Below the pieces are notes generated by a model. That model worked only from the letters and a program-made list of their open reading frames with translations. It ran no database searches and was not told the origin of the DNA. Below are positions 53,646-62,823 of a stretch of DNA of 64,000 nucleotides, piece after piece. The DNA comes from Roseibium sediminicola (GTDB lineage: Bacteria > Pseudomonadota > Alphaproteobacteria > Rhizobiales > Stappiaceae). The first letter of the stretch is position 1. The number at the start of each line of letters is the position of its first letter. Both the position numbers and the translations under genes were made by a program. The DNA lies in contig NZ_JALNMJ010000001.1 in NCBI RefSeq assembly GCF_023156505.1, positions 496,001-560,000 of the forward strand. Reading direction: 5' to 3'.

Positions 53646-54968
53646 TCAACCGTGGATGAAATGCAAACTGTCGAACTGTTGCCGCCAGTCGGCAACACGC
53701 CCCGCCATGGCAGCCGGGTCGTTCGAGCGCAAGGCTTCGGCAATCAGATTGCCGAGTTCCGGCATGTGCTCGACGTCCATGCCCCAGCGCACCAGCTCCG
53801 GCGTGCCGATCCTCAGACCGTTCATGTCGCCTTCGACCGGGGCAATCGGCAGGCCGATGCCGCAGGCAAGGAACCCGGCCTTGCGCAGTTTTTTGGACGC
53901 CGTCTGGCCCCCGCCGAAGGCGGCCGCCTCCAGGGCAAACTGGTGTGAGGCGGTGACGCCCTTTGACGTGGCAAAGACAGGCAGGCCGTCCGTGGCAAGC
54001 GCGTCCGCGAGGGCCCCGGAGGTAGCCGCCATTTTCTCGGCATAAGCCTTGCCGAAATCGCGCCAATCCAGCAGCGTGATCGCCAGGGCCGCGGACTTGG
54101 CGACATCGAAATTGGCCGTCAGGCCCGGAAAGGCAATTGCGTCGAGTTTCCGGGCAAGGCCCCGGTCGTTGCTGACCATCAGCCCGCCGGCCGGGCCGCC
54201 GAGGCTTTTGTAGGTGCTCATGGTCATCAGATGCGCGCCCTCGGCCAGCGGGTCGGCAAAGACGCCGCCGGCGATCATGCCGCACTGATGGGCGGCGTCG
54301 AACAGCACGTGCGCGCCGACCTCGTCGGCAATGGCGCGGATCTCCCGGACCGGATGGGGGAAAAGGTTGAGGCTCATGCCGATGGTGATCAGCTTCGGCC
54401 GGACCTTCAGCGCTAGCGAGCGCAGCCCGTCCAGATCGATCGTGTACCCGTCCGCGTCCACCGGGGCCTCGTGAATGTCGAGCCCATAAAGACCGGCGCA
54501 GCCCGGGGCGTGGTGGGTGACATGACCGCCGACCGACGCTGGCGGGGCGATGATCGCATCGCCCGGTTTGGTGGTTGCCATGAAGGCATAGAGATTGGCG
54601 AGGGCGCCGGAAGCAACCCGGATCTCCGCGTGGGACGCCTTGAAGATTTCGCAAGCAAGGTTCACCGCGATCACCTCGATTTCCTCGATGGCTTCGAGGC
54701 CCATCTCGTATTTGTCACCCGGATAGCCAAGGGACGGGCGCGACCCGAGGCCGCTGGCGAGCAGGGACTCGGCGCGCGGGTTCATGACATTGGTAGCGGG
54801 GTTGAGATTGAAACAGTCGCGCTCGTGGATCGTCTTGTTCGCCCCGGCAACCGCTTCGATGCGCGCCGCGAGATCCCTGGACGACAGGCTGGCGGTCGCT
54901 TCCGTGATGCCATCGATACGGGCGATGGCGGCTTCCGGCAGCCAAGGGCAAAGGTCCACAACACTCAT
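53646..54968 (-). CDS. Serine hydroxymethyltransferase-like PLP enzyme
   Basis: A 440-residue fold-type I enzyme related to GlyA. It has the SHMT pattern SLGYPGDKYEMG (for ...EGYPGKRYYGG), FDAAHQCGMIAGG and the PLP lysine K254 in MSTYKSLGGPAGG, where true GlyA reads TTTTHKTLRGPRGG. Loss of the T-T-T-T-H-K-T-x-R-G-P-R form suggests a different substrate, such as an alpha-methyl or other hydroxy-amino acid, with or without folate. It is divergent from a LysR gene 110 bases away, its likely regulator. Confidence 0.82.
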   Translation of the reverse strand: MSVVDLCPWLPEAAIARIDGITEATASLSSRDLAARIEAVAGANKTIHERDCFNLNPATNVMNPRAESLLASGLGSRPSLGYPGDKYEMGLEAIEEIEVIAVNLACEIFKASHAEIRVASGALANLYAFMATTKPGDAIIAPPASVGGHVTHHAPGCAGLYGLDIHEAPVDADGYTIDLDGLRSLALKVRPKLITIGMSLNLFPHPVREIRAIADEVGAHVLFDAAHQCGMIAGGVFADPLAEGAHLMTMSTYKSLGGPAGGLMVSNDRGLARKLDAIAFPGLTANFDVAKSAALAITLLDWRDFGKAYAEKMAATSGALADALATDGLPVFATSKGVTASHQFALEAAAFGGGQTASKKLRKAGFLACGIGLPIAPVEGDMNGLRIGTPELVRWGMDVEHMPELGNLIAEALRSNDPAAMAGRVADWRQQFDSLHFIHG

Positions 54969-55078
54969 GCTTCAGCTCCTTGCTGTGCGATTTCCATGTC
55001 TTACAGTTTCATCACCCTCTTGATTGCGCGCAAACCAGATTTTAGAATTTCAAGGGCTAGAAAAATTAGGTCTTGTTG

Positions 55079-55963
55079 ATGCCGGTTGCACCGCCTTTTC
55101 CGAGACTGCCTTCGCTGAACGCGCTTAGAGCGTTTGAAGCCGCCGCGCGGCTGGGCGGATTCGCGCTGGCTGGCGAAGAACTCCAGGTCTCGCCGGGCGC
55201 TGTCGCTGCCCAGATCAAGGCGCTCGAACAGGAGATTGGCGGCGCCCTGTTTGTTCGGCATGCTCGTGGCGTCGATCTGACACCGCTGGGACGGCGGGCC
55301 CTGCCGGGGTTTGTCGCCGCCTTCGACAGTCTTGGGCTGGCCGTTACGGAGCTTAGGCGGGAAGCCGTACCGGGGAAGGTTCACATTGCGGCACTGCCGG
55401 CACTCGCCGAACTCTGGCTGGCGCCGAGATTGCCGGCCATTCGGGAGACGCTCCCGGAGGTCGATATCTCGATCACCGCCATGGAGACGCCACCCAACCT
55501 GAAACGGGTTCCGTTCGATCTGTGCCTGTTTTATGCGCCGGACGGCAGTTCGGCGGTTGCACAGGATGACCTGCTTCCGGTCTGCACCAGGGCGGTCGCG
55601 ACAACGTTGCAGCGGCCGGAAGATCTCCTGGAGGCTGTCTGCCTGACAGACAGCGCCTGGGCACGGGATTGGCAGATCTGGGCGGACGAAGCCTTGCCGG
55701 GTCGGGAATTCACGCCAAAAGGGCCTGTCTTCTCGCTCTATTCGCTGGCGGTGCAGGAGGCTTTGAGCGGCGCCGGTGTTCTGATGGCCCACAGATCGTT
55801 GGTCGCGGGTCATCTGGCTTCCGGAGCGCTGGTTGCGCCTTTTCCCGTTTCTGTGCCGCTCAAGGACAGAATTTCCCTCTGGAGCCTGCCCGGTGGACGT
55901 GGCAACGCGGTGGTCGATACGCTTGCTTCGGAATTGCGCAGGCTTTCAGTTTCAGACGGCTAG
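55079..55963 (+). CDS. LysR family transcriptional regulator (GcvA-like)
   Basis: A 294-residue regulator. The winged HTH (about 8-65; LPSLNALRAFEAAARLGGFALAGEELQVSPGAVAAQIKALEQ in pieces) is of the GcvA type, and a ligand-binding domain follows (about 90-290). I start at the ATG at 55079; two TTG codons precede it in frame. It is divergent from the SHMT-like gene, the classical layout for LysR control of a neighbour. Its stop overlaps that of the convergent EamA gene within one CTAG. Confidence 0.9.
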   Translation: MPVAPPFPRLPSLNALRAFEAAARLGGFALAGEELQVSPGAVAAQIKALEQEIGGALFVRHARGVDLTPLGRRALPGFVAAFDSLGLAVTELRREAVPGKVHIAALPALAELWLAPRLPAIRETLPEVDISITAMETPPNLKRVPFDLCLFYAPDGSSAVAQDDLLPVCTRAVATTLQRPEDLLEAVCLTDSAWARDWQIWADEALPGREFTPKGPVFSLYSLAVQEALSGAGVLMAHRSLVAGHLASGALVAPFPVSVPLKDRISLWSLPGGRGNAVVDTLASELRRLSVSDG

Positions 55964-56874
55964 CCTCGTGGCGTCTTGATGCGTTTGGCCTTGTTGCCGC
56001 GCCACAGGATGAACAGGCCGGAGCCGACAATGACGCCGCAGCCGATCAGCATCTGAAGGTCGACGGTTTCGCCGAACCAGACGACCCCGAGCAGAACGCC
56101 GAAAAGCAGCCGCGAATAACGGAATGGGGTGACGCTGGCGACCTCGCCCGTGCGCATGGCCTTCATCAGCGCGCTATAGGCAAAGACCCCACAGCCGACA
56201 GCGGCGGCCAGGGCAAGCAAGGAAGGCGATGAAGGCATGACCAGGGGCGACCTGTCCCAGGCACCGAACAGGGCTCCGGCGATGATGATGGTCAGGAAAC
56301 CGTAGAACCCCAGCAGATTGGTGCTCAGCGAGGCCGGTGCGGCCCGGCTGGCCAGATCGCGTCCGGAAAAGCCCAGCATGCCTATGACGGCAAGCAGGGA
56401 CAGGAGCGAAAAACTGTCGCCCGCCGGTCGTAGCACGATGAGCACGCCGATGAGGCCGATCACAATGGCGGTCCAGCGGCGCCAGCCGACCGTCTCGCCG
56501 AAGAACAGCGCGGCGCCCAGAACCACGAAAATCGGGGCGGCCTGCAGGATCGCAGTTGTCGACGACAACGGCGTCAATGCCAAAGCCAGCACGTAGAACA
56601 GGCGGCCGGCGAGTTCGAAACAAAATCGGATCTGCATGACTCGCGACAGCGCATCGCGATTGAACACGGATTCGCGGTTCAGCGTGGCAAGGCCCCAGAA
56701 AAGCAGTGCGCCACCCGCGCCGAACAGCAGCAGCACTTCGCTGACCGGTAGGTGCAGGGCGGCCCGTTTCACGAACGCGTCTTCCAGCGCGAAGGCGGCC
56801 ATGGCCGCGATCATCCAGACACTGCCGGCGGCGTTGGGGGAAAGAAACGCGGATTTGAGGGACGTCGAAGTCAA
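55960..56874 (-). CDS. EamA/DMT family transporter
   Basis: A 304-residue inner-membrane protein with ten predicted helices in two EamA repeats (about 20-145 and 160-290), the normal size for drug/metabolite exporters. The start is inferred: a TTG at 56874 with AGG nine bases upstream gives the usual length, while the open frame reaches 56979 with a poorly conserved, Arg-rich N-terminus. It is convergent with the LysR gene, sharing four bases (CTAG). The substrate is unknown; an amino acid linked to the SHMT-like enzyme is a guess. Confidence 0.85.
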   Translation of the reverse strand: MTSTSLKSAFLSPNAAGSVWMIAAMAAFALEDAFVKRAALHLPVSEVLLLFGAGGALLFWGLATLNRESVFNRDALSRVMQIRFCFELAGRLFYVLALALTPLSSTTAILQAAPIFVVLGAALFFGETVGWRRWTAIVIGLIGVLIVLRPAGDSFSLLSLLAVIGMLGFSGRDLASRAAPASLSTNLLGFYGFLTIIIAGALFGAWDRSPLVMPSSPSLLALAAAVGCGVFAYSALMKAMRTGEVASVTPFRYSRLLFGVLLGVVWFGETVDLQMLIGCGVIVGSGLFILWRGNKAKRIKTPRG

Positions 56875-57212
56875 GGATGAAAACCTTTGTCGGAAAAGGG
56901 GCCGGAACCGGACCAATTGTCCGTGGGAGGGCGCTTCGGAGAGGAGATGAGTGAGGCGGGATCGCGCCGCAAAAGTCAACTGTGTCCGGCTGCCGGTAGG
57001 CGAAAGGACAATGACGCTGCGGCCGCCGGTTCAGTGCCGGAGATTTCTTCGCTTGCGACAATCTGCCGGTCTTGCGCGACAGAATGCATGTCCATTTCAA
57101 CCCGCTTCGCCGGTAGCTTCTTGATATGAATCAACGCGGCTTTTCGAGAGTCGTGTGCATGGTCGTGCCATCGTTGGCACCTTGTAACGATTTTAAGGAC
57201 TGGGGCGCTAAA
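56875..57212. other. ccoN upstream region
   Basis: A 338-base gap between the divergent EamA and ccoN genes. It has no credible gene. It contains the FixK box at 57121-57134; the EamA promoter lies towards its left end. Confidence 0.6.
57121..57134. promoter_or_regulatory. Perfect FixK/FNR box upstream of ccoN
   Basis: TTGAT-ATGA-ATCAA is an exact match to the TTGAT-N4-ATCAA consensus. It lies 78 bases upstream of the ccoN ATG; a class II promoter centred on it would start transcription near 57169. Confidence 0.93.
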
Positions 57213-58868
57213 ATGGCACAAAACAAGGCCAAAATGGTCTCGCTCGAGGAAGGTGGGTTCGCCATCTTCCTCGTGCTGCTTGCATTTGCCTGCATCATCG
57301 TAGCAGGCAAGACCTTTGACCAGGTCATGGCATTTCACGCTGGCATCGGCGCATTGTTCGCCGCCGTCAGTGTCTTTCTGATCTTCAAAAAATACTTCGA
57401 CGACGGCGGGGAAGTGATCCCGGCCGAGATCGACGGCAAACCCAACTACAATATGGGGCCGGTCAAGTTCGGCACAATCGCGGCAATGTTCTGGGGCATC
57501 GCCGGCTTTACGGTTGGTCTGGTGATCGCGTTGCAGCTGGCCTGGCCGGCGCTCAACTTCGATCTGCCCTGGACCAACTTCGGCCGTCTGCGGCCGCTGC
57601 ACACGTCCGCGGTGATCTTCGCCTTCGGCGGCAACGTGCTGCTGGCGACCTCCATGTATGTTGTCCAGCGGACCTGCCGCGCACGCATGCCCGGCAAGAT
57701 CCTGCCCTGGTTCGTGATTCTCGGTTACAACGTCTTCATCGTGATCGCCGGCACGGGTTACCTGCTCGGCGCGACGCAGGGCAAGGAATATGCCGAGCCG
57801 GAATGGTATGCCGACCTGTGGCTGACCATCGTCTGGGTGATGTATCTGCTCCTGTTCCTCGGCACACTCTGGAAGCGCAAGGAACCGCATATCTATGTGG
57901 CCAACTGGTTCTACCTGGCGTTCATCGTCACGATCGCCTTGCTTCACGTCACCAACAACCTGACGATTCCGGTCTCGATCTATTCGACGAAGTCCTACAT
58001 CGTCTGGGCGGGTGTGCAGGATGCGATGGTGCAATGGTGGTATGGTCACAACGCTGTGGGCTTCTTCCTGACCGCAGGCTTCCTGGCCATCATGTACTAC
58101 TTCATTCCGAAGCAGGCTGATCGTCCGGTCTACTCCTACCGCCTGTCGATCGTGCACTTCTGGGCTCTGATCTTCATCTACATCTGGGCCGGTCCGCACC
58201 ACCTGCACTATACGGCCCTGCCGCAATGGGCCTCGACCCTCGGCGCGACCTTCTCGATCATCCTGTGGATGCCCTCCTGGGGTGGCATGATCAACGGCCT
58301 GATGACCCTGTCGGGGGCGTGGGACAAGCTGCGGACCGATCCGGTTCTGCGCATGATGGTGGTTTCGGTCGCCTTTTATGGCATGTCCACCTTCGAAGGC
58401 CCTCTGATGAGCCTGCGCTCGGTCAACTCCCTGTCGCACTACACCGACTGGACCATTGGCCACGTGCATTCCGGCGCACTCGGCTGGGTTGGCTACATCT
58501 CCTTCGGCGCGATCTACTGCCTGGTTCCATGGCTGTGGAACAAGAGGAACCTCTATTCGCTGAAGCTGGTGAACTGGCACTTCTGGCTGTCCACACTCGG
58601 CATCGTCCTCTACATCACCGCAATGTGGGTGTCCGGGATCATGCAGGGCCTGATGTGGCGCGCCTATGACAGCCTCGGCTTCCTGGAATACTCCTTCGTG
58701 GAGACCGTGGAAGCGATGCATCCCTTCTACATCATCCGTGCTCTCGGCGGTGCGCTCTTCGTGGTCGGCGCCCTGATCATGGCCTACAATCTCTGGATGA
58801 CCGTCCGTCACGGCGAGGCTGAAGAAGCCGATGCCACGCCGGCTGGCTCCCTGGCTCCGGCCGAATAA
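57213..58868 (+). CDS. ccoN: cbb3-type cytochrome c oxidase subunit I
   Basis: A 551-residue subunit holding the low-spin heme and the heme-copper O2 reduction site, with 12 or more membrane helices. The heme and CuB histidines are visible in [38 protein letters not shown] and [10 protein letters not shown]. The ATG at 57213 is chosen; an in-frame upstream ATG at 57126 lies inside the FixK box and cannot be the start. It heads ccoNOQP. Confidence 0.97.
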   Translation: MAQNKAKMVSLEEGGFAIFLVLLAFACIIVAGKTFDQVMAFHAGIGALFAAVSVFLIFKKYFDDGGEVIPAEIDGKPNYNMGPVKFGTIAAMFWGIAGFTVGLVIALQLAWPALNFDLPWTNFGRLRPLHTSAVIFAFGGNVLLATSMYVVQRTCRARMPGKILPWFVILGYNVFIVIAGTGYLLGATQGKEYAEPEWYADLWLTIVWVMYLLLFLGTLWKRKEPHIYVANWFYLAFIVTIALLHVTNNLTIPVSIYSTKSYIVWAGVQDAMVQWWYGHNAVGFFLTAGFLAIMYYFIPKQADRPVYSYRLSIVHFWALIFIYIWAGPHHLHYTALPQWASTLGATFSIILWMPSWGGMINGLMTLSGAWDKLRTDPVLRMMVVSVAFYGMSTFEGPLMSLRSVNSLSHYTDWTIGHVHSGALGWVGYISFGAIYCLVPWLWNKRNLYSLKLVNWHFWLSTLGIVLYITAMWVSGIMQGLMWRAYDSLGFLEYSFVETVEAMHPFYIIRALGGALFVVGALIMAYNLWMTVRHGEAEEADATPAGSLAPAE

Positions 58869-58882
58869 GGGAGGCTTTGAAA

Positions 58883-59617
58883 ATGTCTGCATGGAAAAAA
58901 CACGAAGTCTTTGAAAAGAACTCCTTCGTCCTGCTGGTCGGCATTCTGGTCATGGTCGCCATTGGCGGCCTGGTCGAGATCGCGCCGCTCTTCTACCTGA
59001 AGAGCACGATCGAAAAGACGGAAGGCATGCGGCCCTATACGCCGCTGGAGCTCACCGGTCGGAACATCTACATCCGCGAGGGCTGTTATCTTTGCCACTC
59101 GCAGATGATCCGCCCGATGCGCGACGAGATGGAGCGCTACGGCCATTTTTCGCTGGCGGCGGAGTCGATGTACGACCACCCGTTCCAGTGGGGTTCGAAA
59201 CGTACCGGTCCGGACCTTGCCCGCGTCGGCGGCAAGTATTCCGACGACTGGCACGTGGAACACCTGAAGGATCCGCGCTCACTGGTCCCGGCCTCGATCA
59301 TGCCCGGCTATCCGTTCCTGGCGGAAAACAAGCTGGACACGCGTGACATCGAAGCGGCCCTTTCGGTCAACACCATCGTCGGTGTGCCCTACACGGAAGA
59401 GCAGATCGCCAACGCCAAAAGCGATCTCTGGGGCCAGGCCAAGCCGGACACGGATGCCGCCTATGCCTTCGAGGAACGCTGGCCGACCGCCACGATCCGC
59501 GATTTCGACGGCAATCCGGGTGAAGTCACCGAGATGGACGCGCTTGTCGCCTACCTCCAGGTGCTCGGAACCATGGTCGACTTCTCGATCTATGACGACA
59601 AGGCCAACGCGAGGTAA
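58883..59617 (+). CDS. ccoO: cbb3-type cytochrome c oxidase subunit II (monoheme)
   Basis: A 244-residue membrane-anchored c-type cytochrome that passes electrons from CcoP to CcoN. One helix (about 14-36) anchors it. The heme site is C68-x2-C71-H72 in [14 protein letters not shown], and the axial Met is probably in SIMPGYPFL. An AGGGAGG site precedes the ATG at 58883. It lies 14 bases after ccoN. Confidence 0.97.
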   Translation: MSAWKKHEVFEKNSFVLLVGILVMVAIGGLVEIAPLFYLKSTIEKTEGMRPYTPLELTGRNIYIREGCYLCHSQMIRPMRDEMERYGHFSLAAESMYDHPFQWGSKRTGPDLARVGGKYSDDWHVEHLKDPRSLVPASIMPGYPFLAENKLDTRDIEAALSVNTIVGVPYTEEQIANAKSDLWGQAKPDTDAAYAFEERWPTATIRDFDGNPGEVTEMDALVAYLQVLGTMVDFSIYDDKANAR

Positions 59618-59622
59618 GGGCG

Positions 59623-59778
59623 ATGAACGAGACATATTCCGCATTCGCAGGCTTCGCTCAAACCTGGGGCCTTCTCTACTTCATGCTCCTGTTCGCTGTC
59701 GTTCTGGCCTACGCGCTGTGGCCCAAGAACCGTAAAAAGTTCGACGACGCTGCTCAGATCCCGTTTCGGGAGGATTGA
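59623..59778 (+). CDS. ccoQ: cbb3-type oxidase subunit CcoQ
   Basis: A 51-residue single-helix protein (helix about 14-33, then WPKNRKKFDDAAQIPF and RED), fitting CcoQ, which stabilises the cbb3 complex. It lies between ccoO (five bases before) and ccoP (three bases after). Confidence 0.93.
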   Translation: MNETYSAFAGFAQTWGLLYFMLLFAVVLAYALWPKNRKKFDDAAQIPFRED

Positions 59779-59781
59779 TAG

Positions 59782-60660
59782 ATGGCAGACACACATAACA
59801 AGGAAGTCGACCAGATCTCCGGGGTCGAAACCACCGGCCATGAATGGGACGGTCTGAAGGAGCTCAACAATCCTCTGCCGAAATGGTGGCTGTACCTGTT
59901 CTACGTCACCATCGTCTGGGCAGTGATCTACTGGGTGCTTTATCCGTCCTGGCCGCTGATCTCCAGCTACACCTCCGGTGTGCTGGGGGCCAACCAGCGC
60001 CTTGAGGCGATCCAGGCCTATGACGACGTCGTCGCCGGCCGGTCCGAATTCGCCGACAAGATCGTCGCCGCCTCCCTGGAGGAGGTCGCTGCCGATCAGG
60101 AACTGCTGCAGTTTGCTTTGGCCAACGGCCAGGCGGCTTTCGGTGACAACTGCGCACCGTGTCACGGTTCCGGCGGTACGGGCGCGGAAGGCTATCCGAA
60201 CCTGCAGGACGATACCTGGCTCTGGGGCGGTACGCTGGACGACATCCATACCACGCTTGAGTATGGCATTCGTGCAGGTAACGATGACACGCGCATCGGT
60301 GACATGCCGGCTTTCGGCAGGGACGAGATCCTGAGCCGCGAAGAGGTCAATCAGGTGTCCAACTACGTCGCCTCCCGTGCCGGTCTGGAGACCGAGGACG
60401 GTGTTGATTTGGCTGCCGGAGAAACCCTCTATGTGGACAACTGCGCGGCCTGTCACGGCGATAACCTGGGCGGTATCCAGGAAATGGGCGCTCCCAGCCT
60501 GACCTCGGCGAACTACCTCTATGGCAAGTCGCTCGAAGCCATCAAGGCGCAGGTCAACAACCCGCGCAACGGCGTCATGCCAGCCTGGGCGGATCGCCTG
60601 GACCCGGCAACAATCAAGTCGCTGACCGTTTACGTCCACTCCTTCGGTGGCGGTCAGTAA
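59782..60660 (+). CDS. ccoP: cbb3-type cytochrome c oxidase subunit III (diheme)
   Basis: A 292-residue diheme cytochrome that receives electrons from soluble cytochrome c. The N-terminal part has the family phrase NNPLPKWWLYLFYVTIVWA (about 29-47) with one membrane helix. Heme sites are C124-APC-H128 and C221-AAC-H225, with axial Met in DMPAFG and VMPAW. Last gene of the ccoNOQP operon, ahead of a strong terminator. Confidence 0.97.
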   Translation: MADTHNKEVDQISGVETTGHEWDGLKELNNPLPKWWLYLFYVTIVWAVIYWVLYPSWPLISSYTSGVLGANQRLEAIQAYDDVVAGRSEFADKIVAASLEEVAADQELLQFALANGQAAFGDNCAPCHGSGGTGAEGYPNLQDDTWLWGGTLDDIHTTLEYGIRAGNDDTRIGDMPAFGRDEILSREEVNQVSNYVASRAGLETEDGVDLAAGETLYVDNCAACHGDNLGGIQEMGAPSLTSANYLYGKSLEAIKAQVNNPRNGVMPAWADRLDPATIKSLTVYVHSFGGGQ

Positions 60661-60712
60661 TCCTGACAGGGTCCGGTGCGACAAAAACGCCGGATCCGCC
60701 CAGCAAATTGAT

Positions 60713-60749
60713 CCGGCGCAAAGTGTGACGCTTTGCGCCGGTTTATTTT
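60713..60749 (+). terminator. Rho-independent terminator of ccoNOQP
   Basis: CCGGCGCAAAG (60713-60723) pairs perfectly with CTTTGCGCCGG (60731-60741), followed by TTTATTTT. It separates ccoNOQP from ccoGHI. Confidence 0.93.
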
Positions 60750-60832
60750 GAGCCCATGTCGTTCATGATTGACGGCATCTGGTTTTATCAGGATCCCATT
60801 GGGGCGGGGTCGCGTTGAAAAGGACGGACGGT

Positions 60833-62296
60833 ATGTCCACGGACACCGACACGCAGGAGGGCGCGCATTCGGAAGAATGGTTCGCGTCGGCCAAGAAGAT
60901 CTATCCCATGGCTACCCACGGCCTGTTCCGCAGGATCAAGTGGACTTTGCTGTTCATCACCCTGGGCATCTATTATTTCCTGCCCTTCATCCGCTTTGAC
61001 CGCGGACCGAACGCGCCCGATCAGGCGGTTCTGATCGATATGGACGCGAAACGCGCCTATTTCTTCTTCATCGAGATCTGGCCCCAGGAGGTCTATTACC
61101 TCACCGGCCTCCTGATCATCGCGGCCGTTGCCCTGTTCCTCATGAACGCGGTCGCCGGCCGCATCTGGTGCGGCTATCTCTGCCCACAAACTGTCTGGAC
61201 CGACCTGTTCCTCTGGGTCGAGCGCAAGGTTGAGGGCGACCGGCGCGAGCGCATTGCGCTCGACAAGGATCCCTGGACCTTCGACAAGGTCCGCAAGCGC
61301 GCCACCAAACATTTCTTCTGGCTGATGATCGCCTGGTGGACCGGTGGTGCCTGGGTGCTCTATTTCAACGACGCGCCGACGCTGGTCTGGCAGCTGCTGA
61401 CCTTCCAGGCGCCGATGATCGCCTACATCTGGATCGCGATCCTGACATCGACCACTTATCTGCTCGCCGGTTTCATGCGCGAACAGGTTTGCATCTACAT
61501 GTGTCCCTGGCCACGCATCCAGGCGGCGCTGACGGATGAAAAGGCGCTCAACGTCACCTATCGCTGGGACAGGGGCGAGCCGCGCGGATCGCTGAAACAG
61601 AACAAGAAGCTGGAAGAACAGGGCCTGCCCGCCGGCGACTGCATCGATTGCTACCAGTGCTTCCAGGTCTGTCCGACCGGCGTGGACATCCGCAAGGGCA
61701 TGCAGCTGGACTGCATTCAGTGCGGGCTGTGCATCGATGCCTGCGATAACATCATGACCAAGATCGGCAAACCGACCGGGCTGATCGCCTATGATACGGA
61801 CGAGAACATCGAGCGCCGGATCGAGGGCAAGGAGCCGGTGTACGAGATCGTCCGGGTGCGCACGGTCATTTATGCGGCGGTAATCGCCCTGGTCGGTGCG
61901 ATCATGCTGTTCGCGCTTATGACCCGTGACTTTGCCGATATCAGCGTGCTGCATGACCGCAATCCGGTCTTTGTCGAGCAGTCGGACGGCACGGTCCGCA
62001 ACGGTTACACCGTGCGACTTGCCAACAAGCGCCGCCATGACCGCAGCTTCATGCTGCATGTCGAAGGCATGCCGCCCAATACGCTGGTCGAAGCTGTTGG
62101 AGTGGACGCGAGTTTCGCCGGCCGGCCGATCATTTCCGTCGGGCCGGACACCACACGCGAAGTGCGCATCCTCGTAACCTCGCCGCCATGGGAGAAGATG
62201 CCGCATTCGACGCCGGTGACCTTCCGCATCACCGAAAGTGTCATGGGCGAGGTCGTGACCGCCAGGGACACGTTCAAAGCGCCGGACAAGCCTTGA
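60833..62296 (+). CDS. ccoG: Cytochrome c oxidase accessory protein CcoG (FixG)
   Basis: A 487-residue membrane ferredoxin-like protein needed for cbb3 assembly, where it reduces Cu(II) for insertion. Helices flank the motif WCGYLCPQTVWTDLF (about 112-126). Two 4Fe-4S sites are visible at about 270-310: CIDCYQCFQVCP and CIQCGLCIDACD. An Ig-like periplasmic domain forms the C-terminus. I start at the ATG at 60833 behind AAGGA; a TTG at 60815 is also in frame. It begins a second unit with fixH and fixI. Confidence 0.96.
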   Translation: MSTDTDTQEGAHSEEWFASAKKIYPMATHGLFRRIKWTLLFITLGIYYFLPFIRFDRGPNAPDQAVLIDMDAKRAYFFFIEIWPQEVYYLTGLLIIAAVALFLMNAVAGRIWCGYLCPQTVWTDLFLWVERKVEGDRRERIALDKDPWTFDKVRKRATKHFFWLMIAWWTGGAWVLYFNDAPTLVWQLLTFQAPMIAYIWIAILTSTTYLLAGFMREQVCIYMCPWPRIQAALTDEKALNVTYRWDRGEPRGSLKQNKKLEEQGLPAGDCIDCYQCFQVCPTGVDIRKGMQLDCIQCGLCIDACDNIMTKIGKPTGLIAYDTDENIERRIEGKEPVYEIVRVRTVIYAAVIALVGAIMLFALMTRDFADISVLHDRNPVFVEQSDGTVRNGYTVRLANKRRHDRSFMLHVEGMPPNTLVEAVGVDASFAGRPIISVGPDTTREVRILVTSPPWEKMPHSTPVTFRITESVMGEVVTARDTFKAPDKP

Positions 62297-62306
62297 GGAG
62301 CAACAG

Positions 62307-62819
62307 ATGACAATGGTTCAATCGAACATGAAAGACCCTAAGGCGATCACCGGCAAGACGGTGCTCGCCTGGCTGCTCGGCTTCTTCGGCGTGGTCTTTG
62401 CCGCCAATGCGGTCTTCATCTACCTCGCGCTCGGATCCTTTCCGGGCGTGGTGGTGGAAAGTTCCTACGAGGCCGGTCAGGCCTACAATCAGGAGATTGC
62501 CGCCGCGAAGTTGCAGGCTGACTTGAACTGGCAGGTGTCGAGTGAGCTGGTCCGGTCGGACGCCGAAACGGGCAAACTGGTCGTCACCGCGAAGGATGCG
62601 GCCGGCGAGCCCCTTTACGGGATCGAGCTCAACGCCATGCTCCGCAACCCTGTCCACGACGGGGCCGATCTGCGGGTGACGTTCCATGCCGATGGCGGCG
62701 GGCGCTATGTCGGTGACGTCGACAATCTGGCACCCGGCAACTGGACGCTGGTTCTTCTGATCAGCAAGGACGGCGAGCGCAAGTTCAAATCCGAAAACCG
62801 GATCTTCGTGAAAGAGTGA
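62307..62819 (+). CDS. fixH: FixH family protein (CcoH)
   Basis: A 170-residue protein with one membrane helix (about 20-42; LAWLLGFFGVVFAANAVFIY) and a periplasmic β-sandwich. The SSYEAGQAYN motif just past the helix and the late APGNWTLVL strand are typical of FixH. It is needed for cbb3 maturation. A GAGGAG site precedes the ATG, ten bases after ccoG. Confidence 0.95.
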   Translation: MTMVQSNMKDPKAITGKTVLAWLLGFFGVVFAANAVFIYLALGSFPGVVVESSYEAGQAYNQEIAAAKLQADLNWQVSSELVRSDAETGKLVVTAKDAAGEPLYGIELNAMLRNPVHDGADLRVTFHADGGGRYVGDVDNLAPGNWTLVLLISKDGERKFKSENRIFVKE

Positions 62820-62823
62820 CACG

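Noticed and set aside
57126-57212. Upstream ATG that would extend CcoN by 29 residues
   Set aside because: The ATG lies inside TTGATATGAATCAA, the FixK box, so it would be upstream of the transcript start.
56976-58892. A 638-codon minus-strand open frame opposite ccoN
   Set aside because: His/Asp/Gln-rich shadow of the hydrophobic CcoN codons; it would also run over the FixK box.
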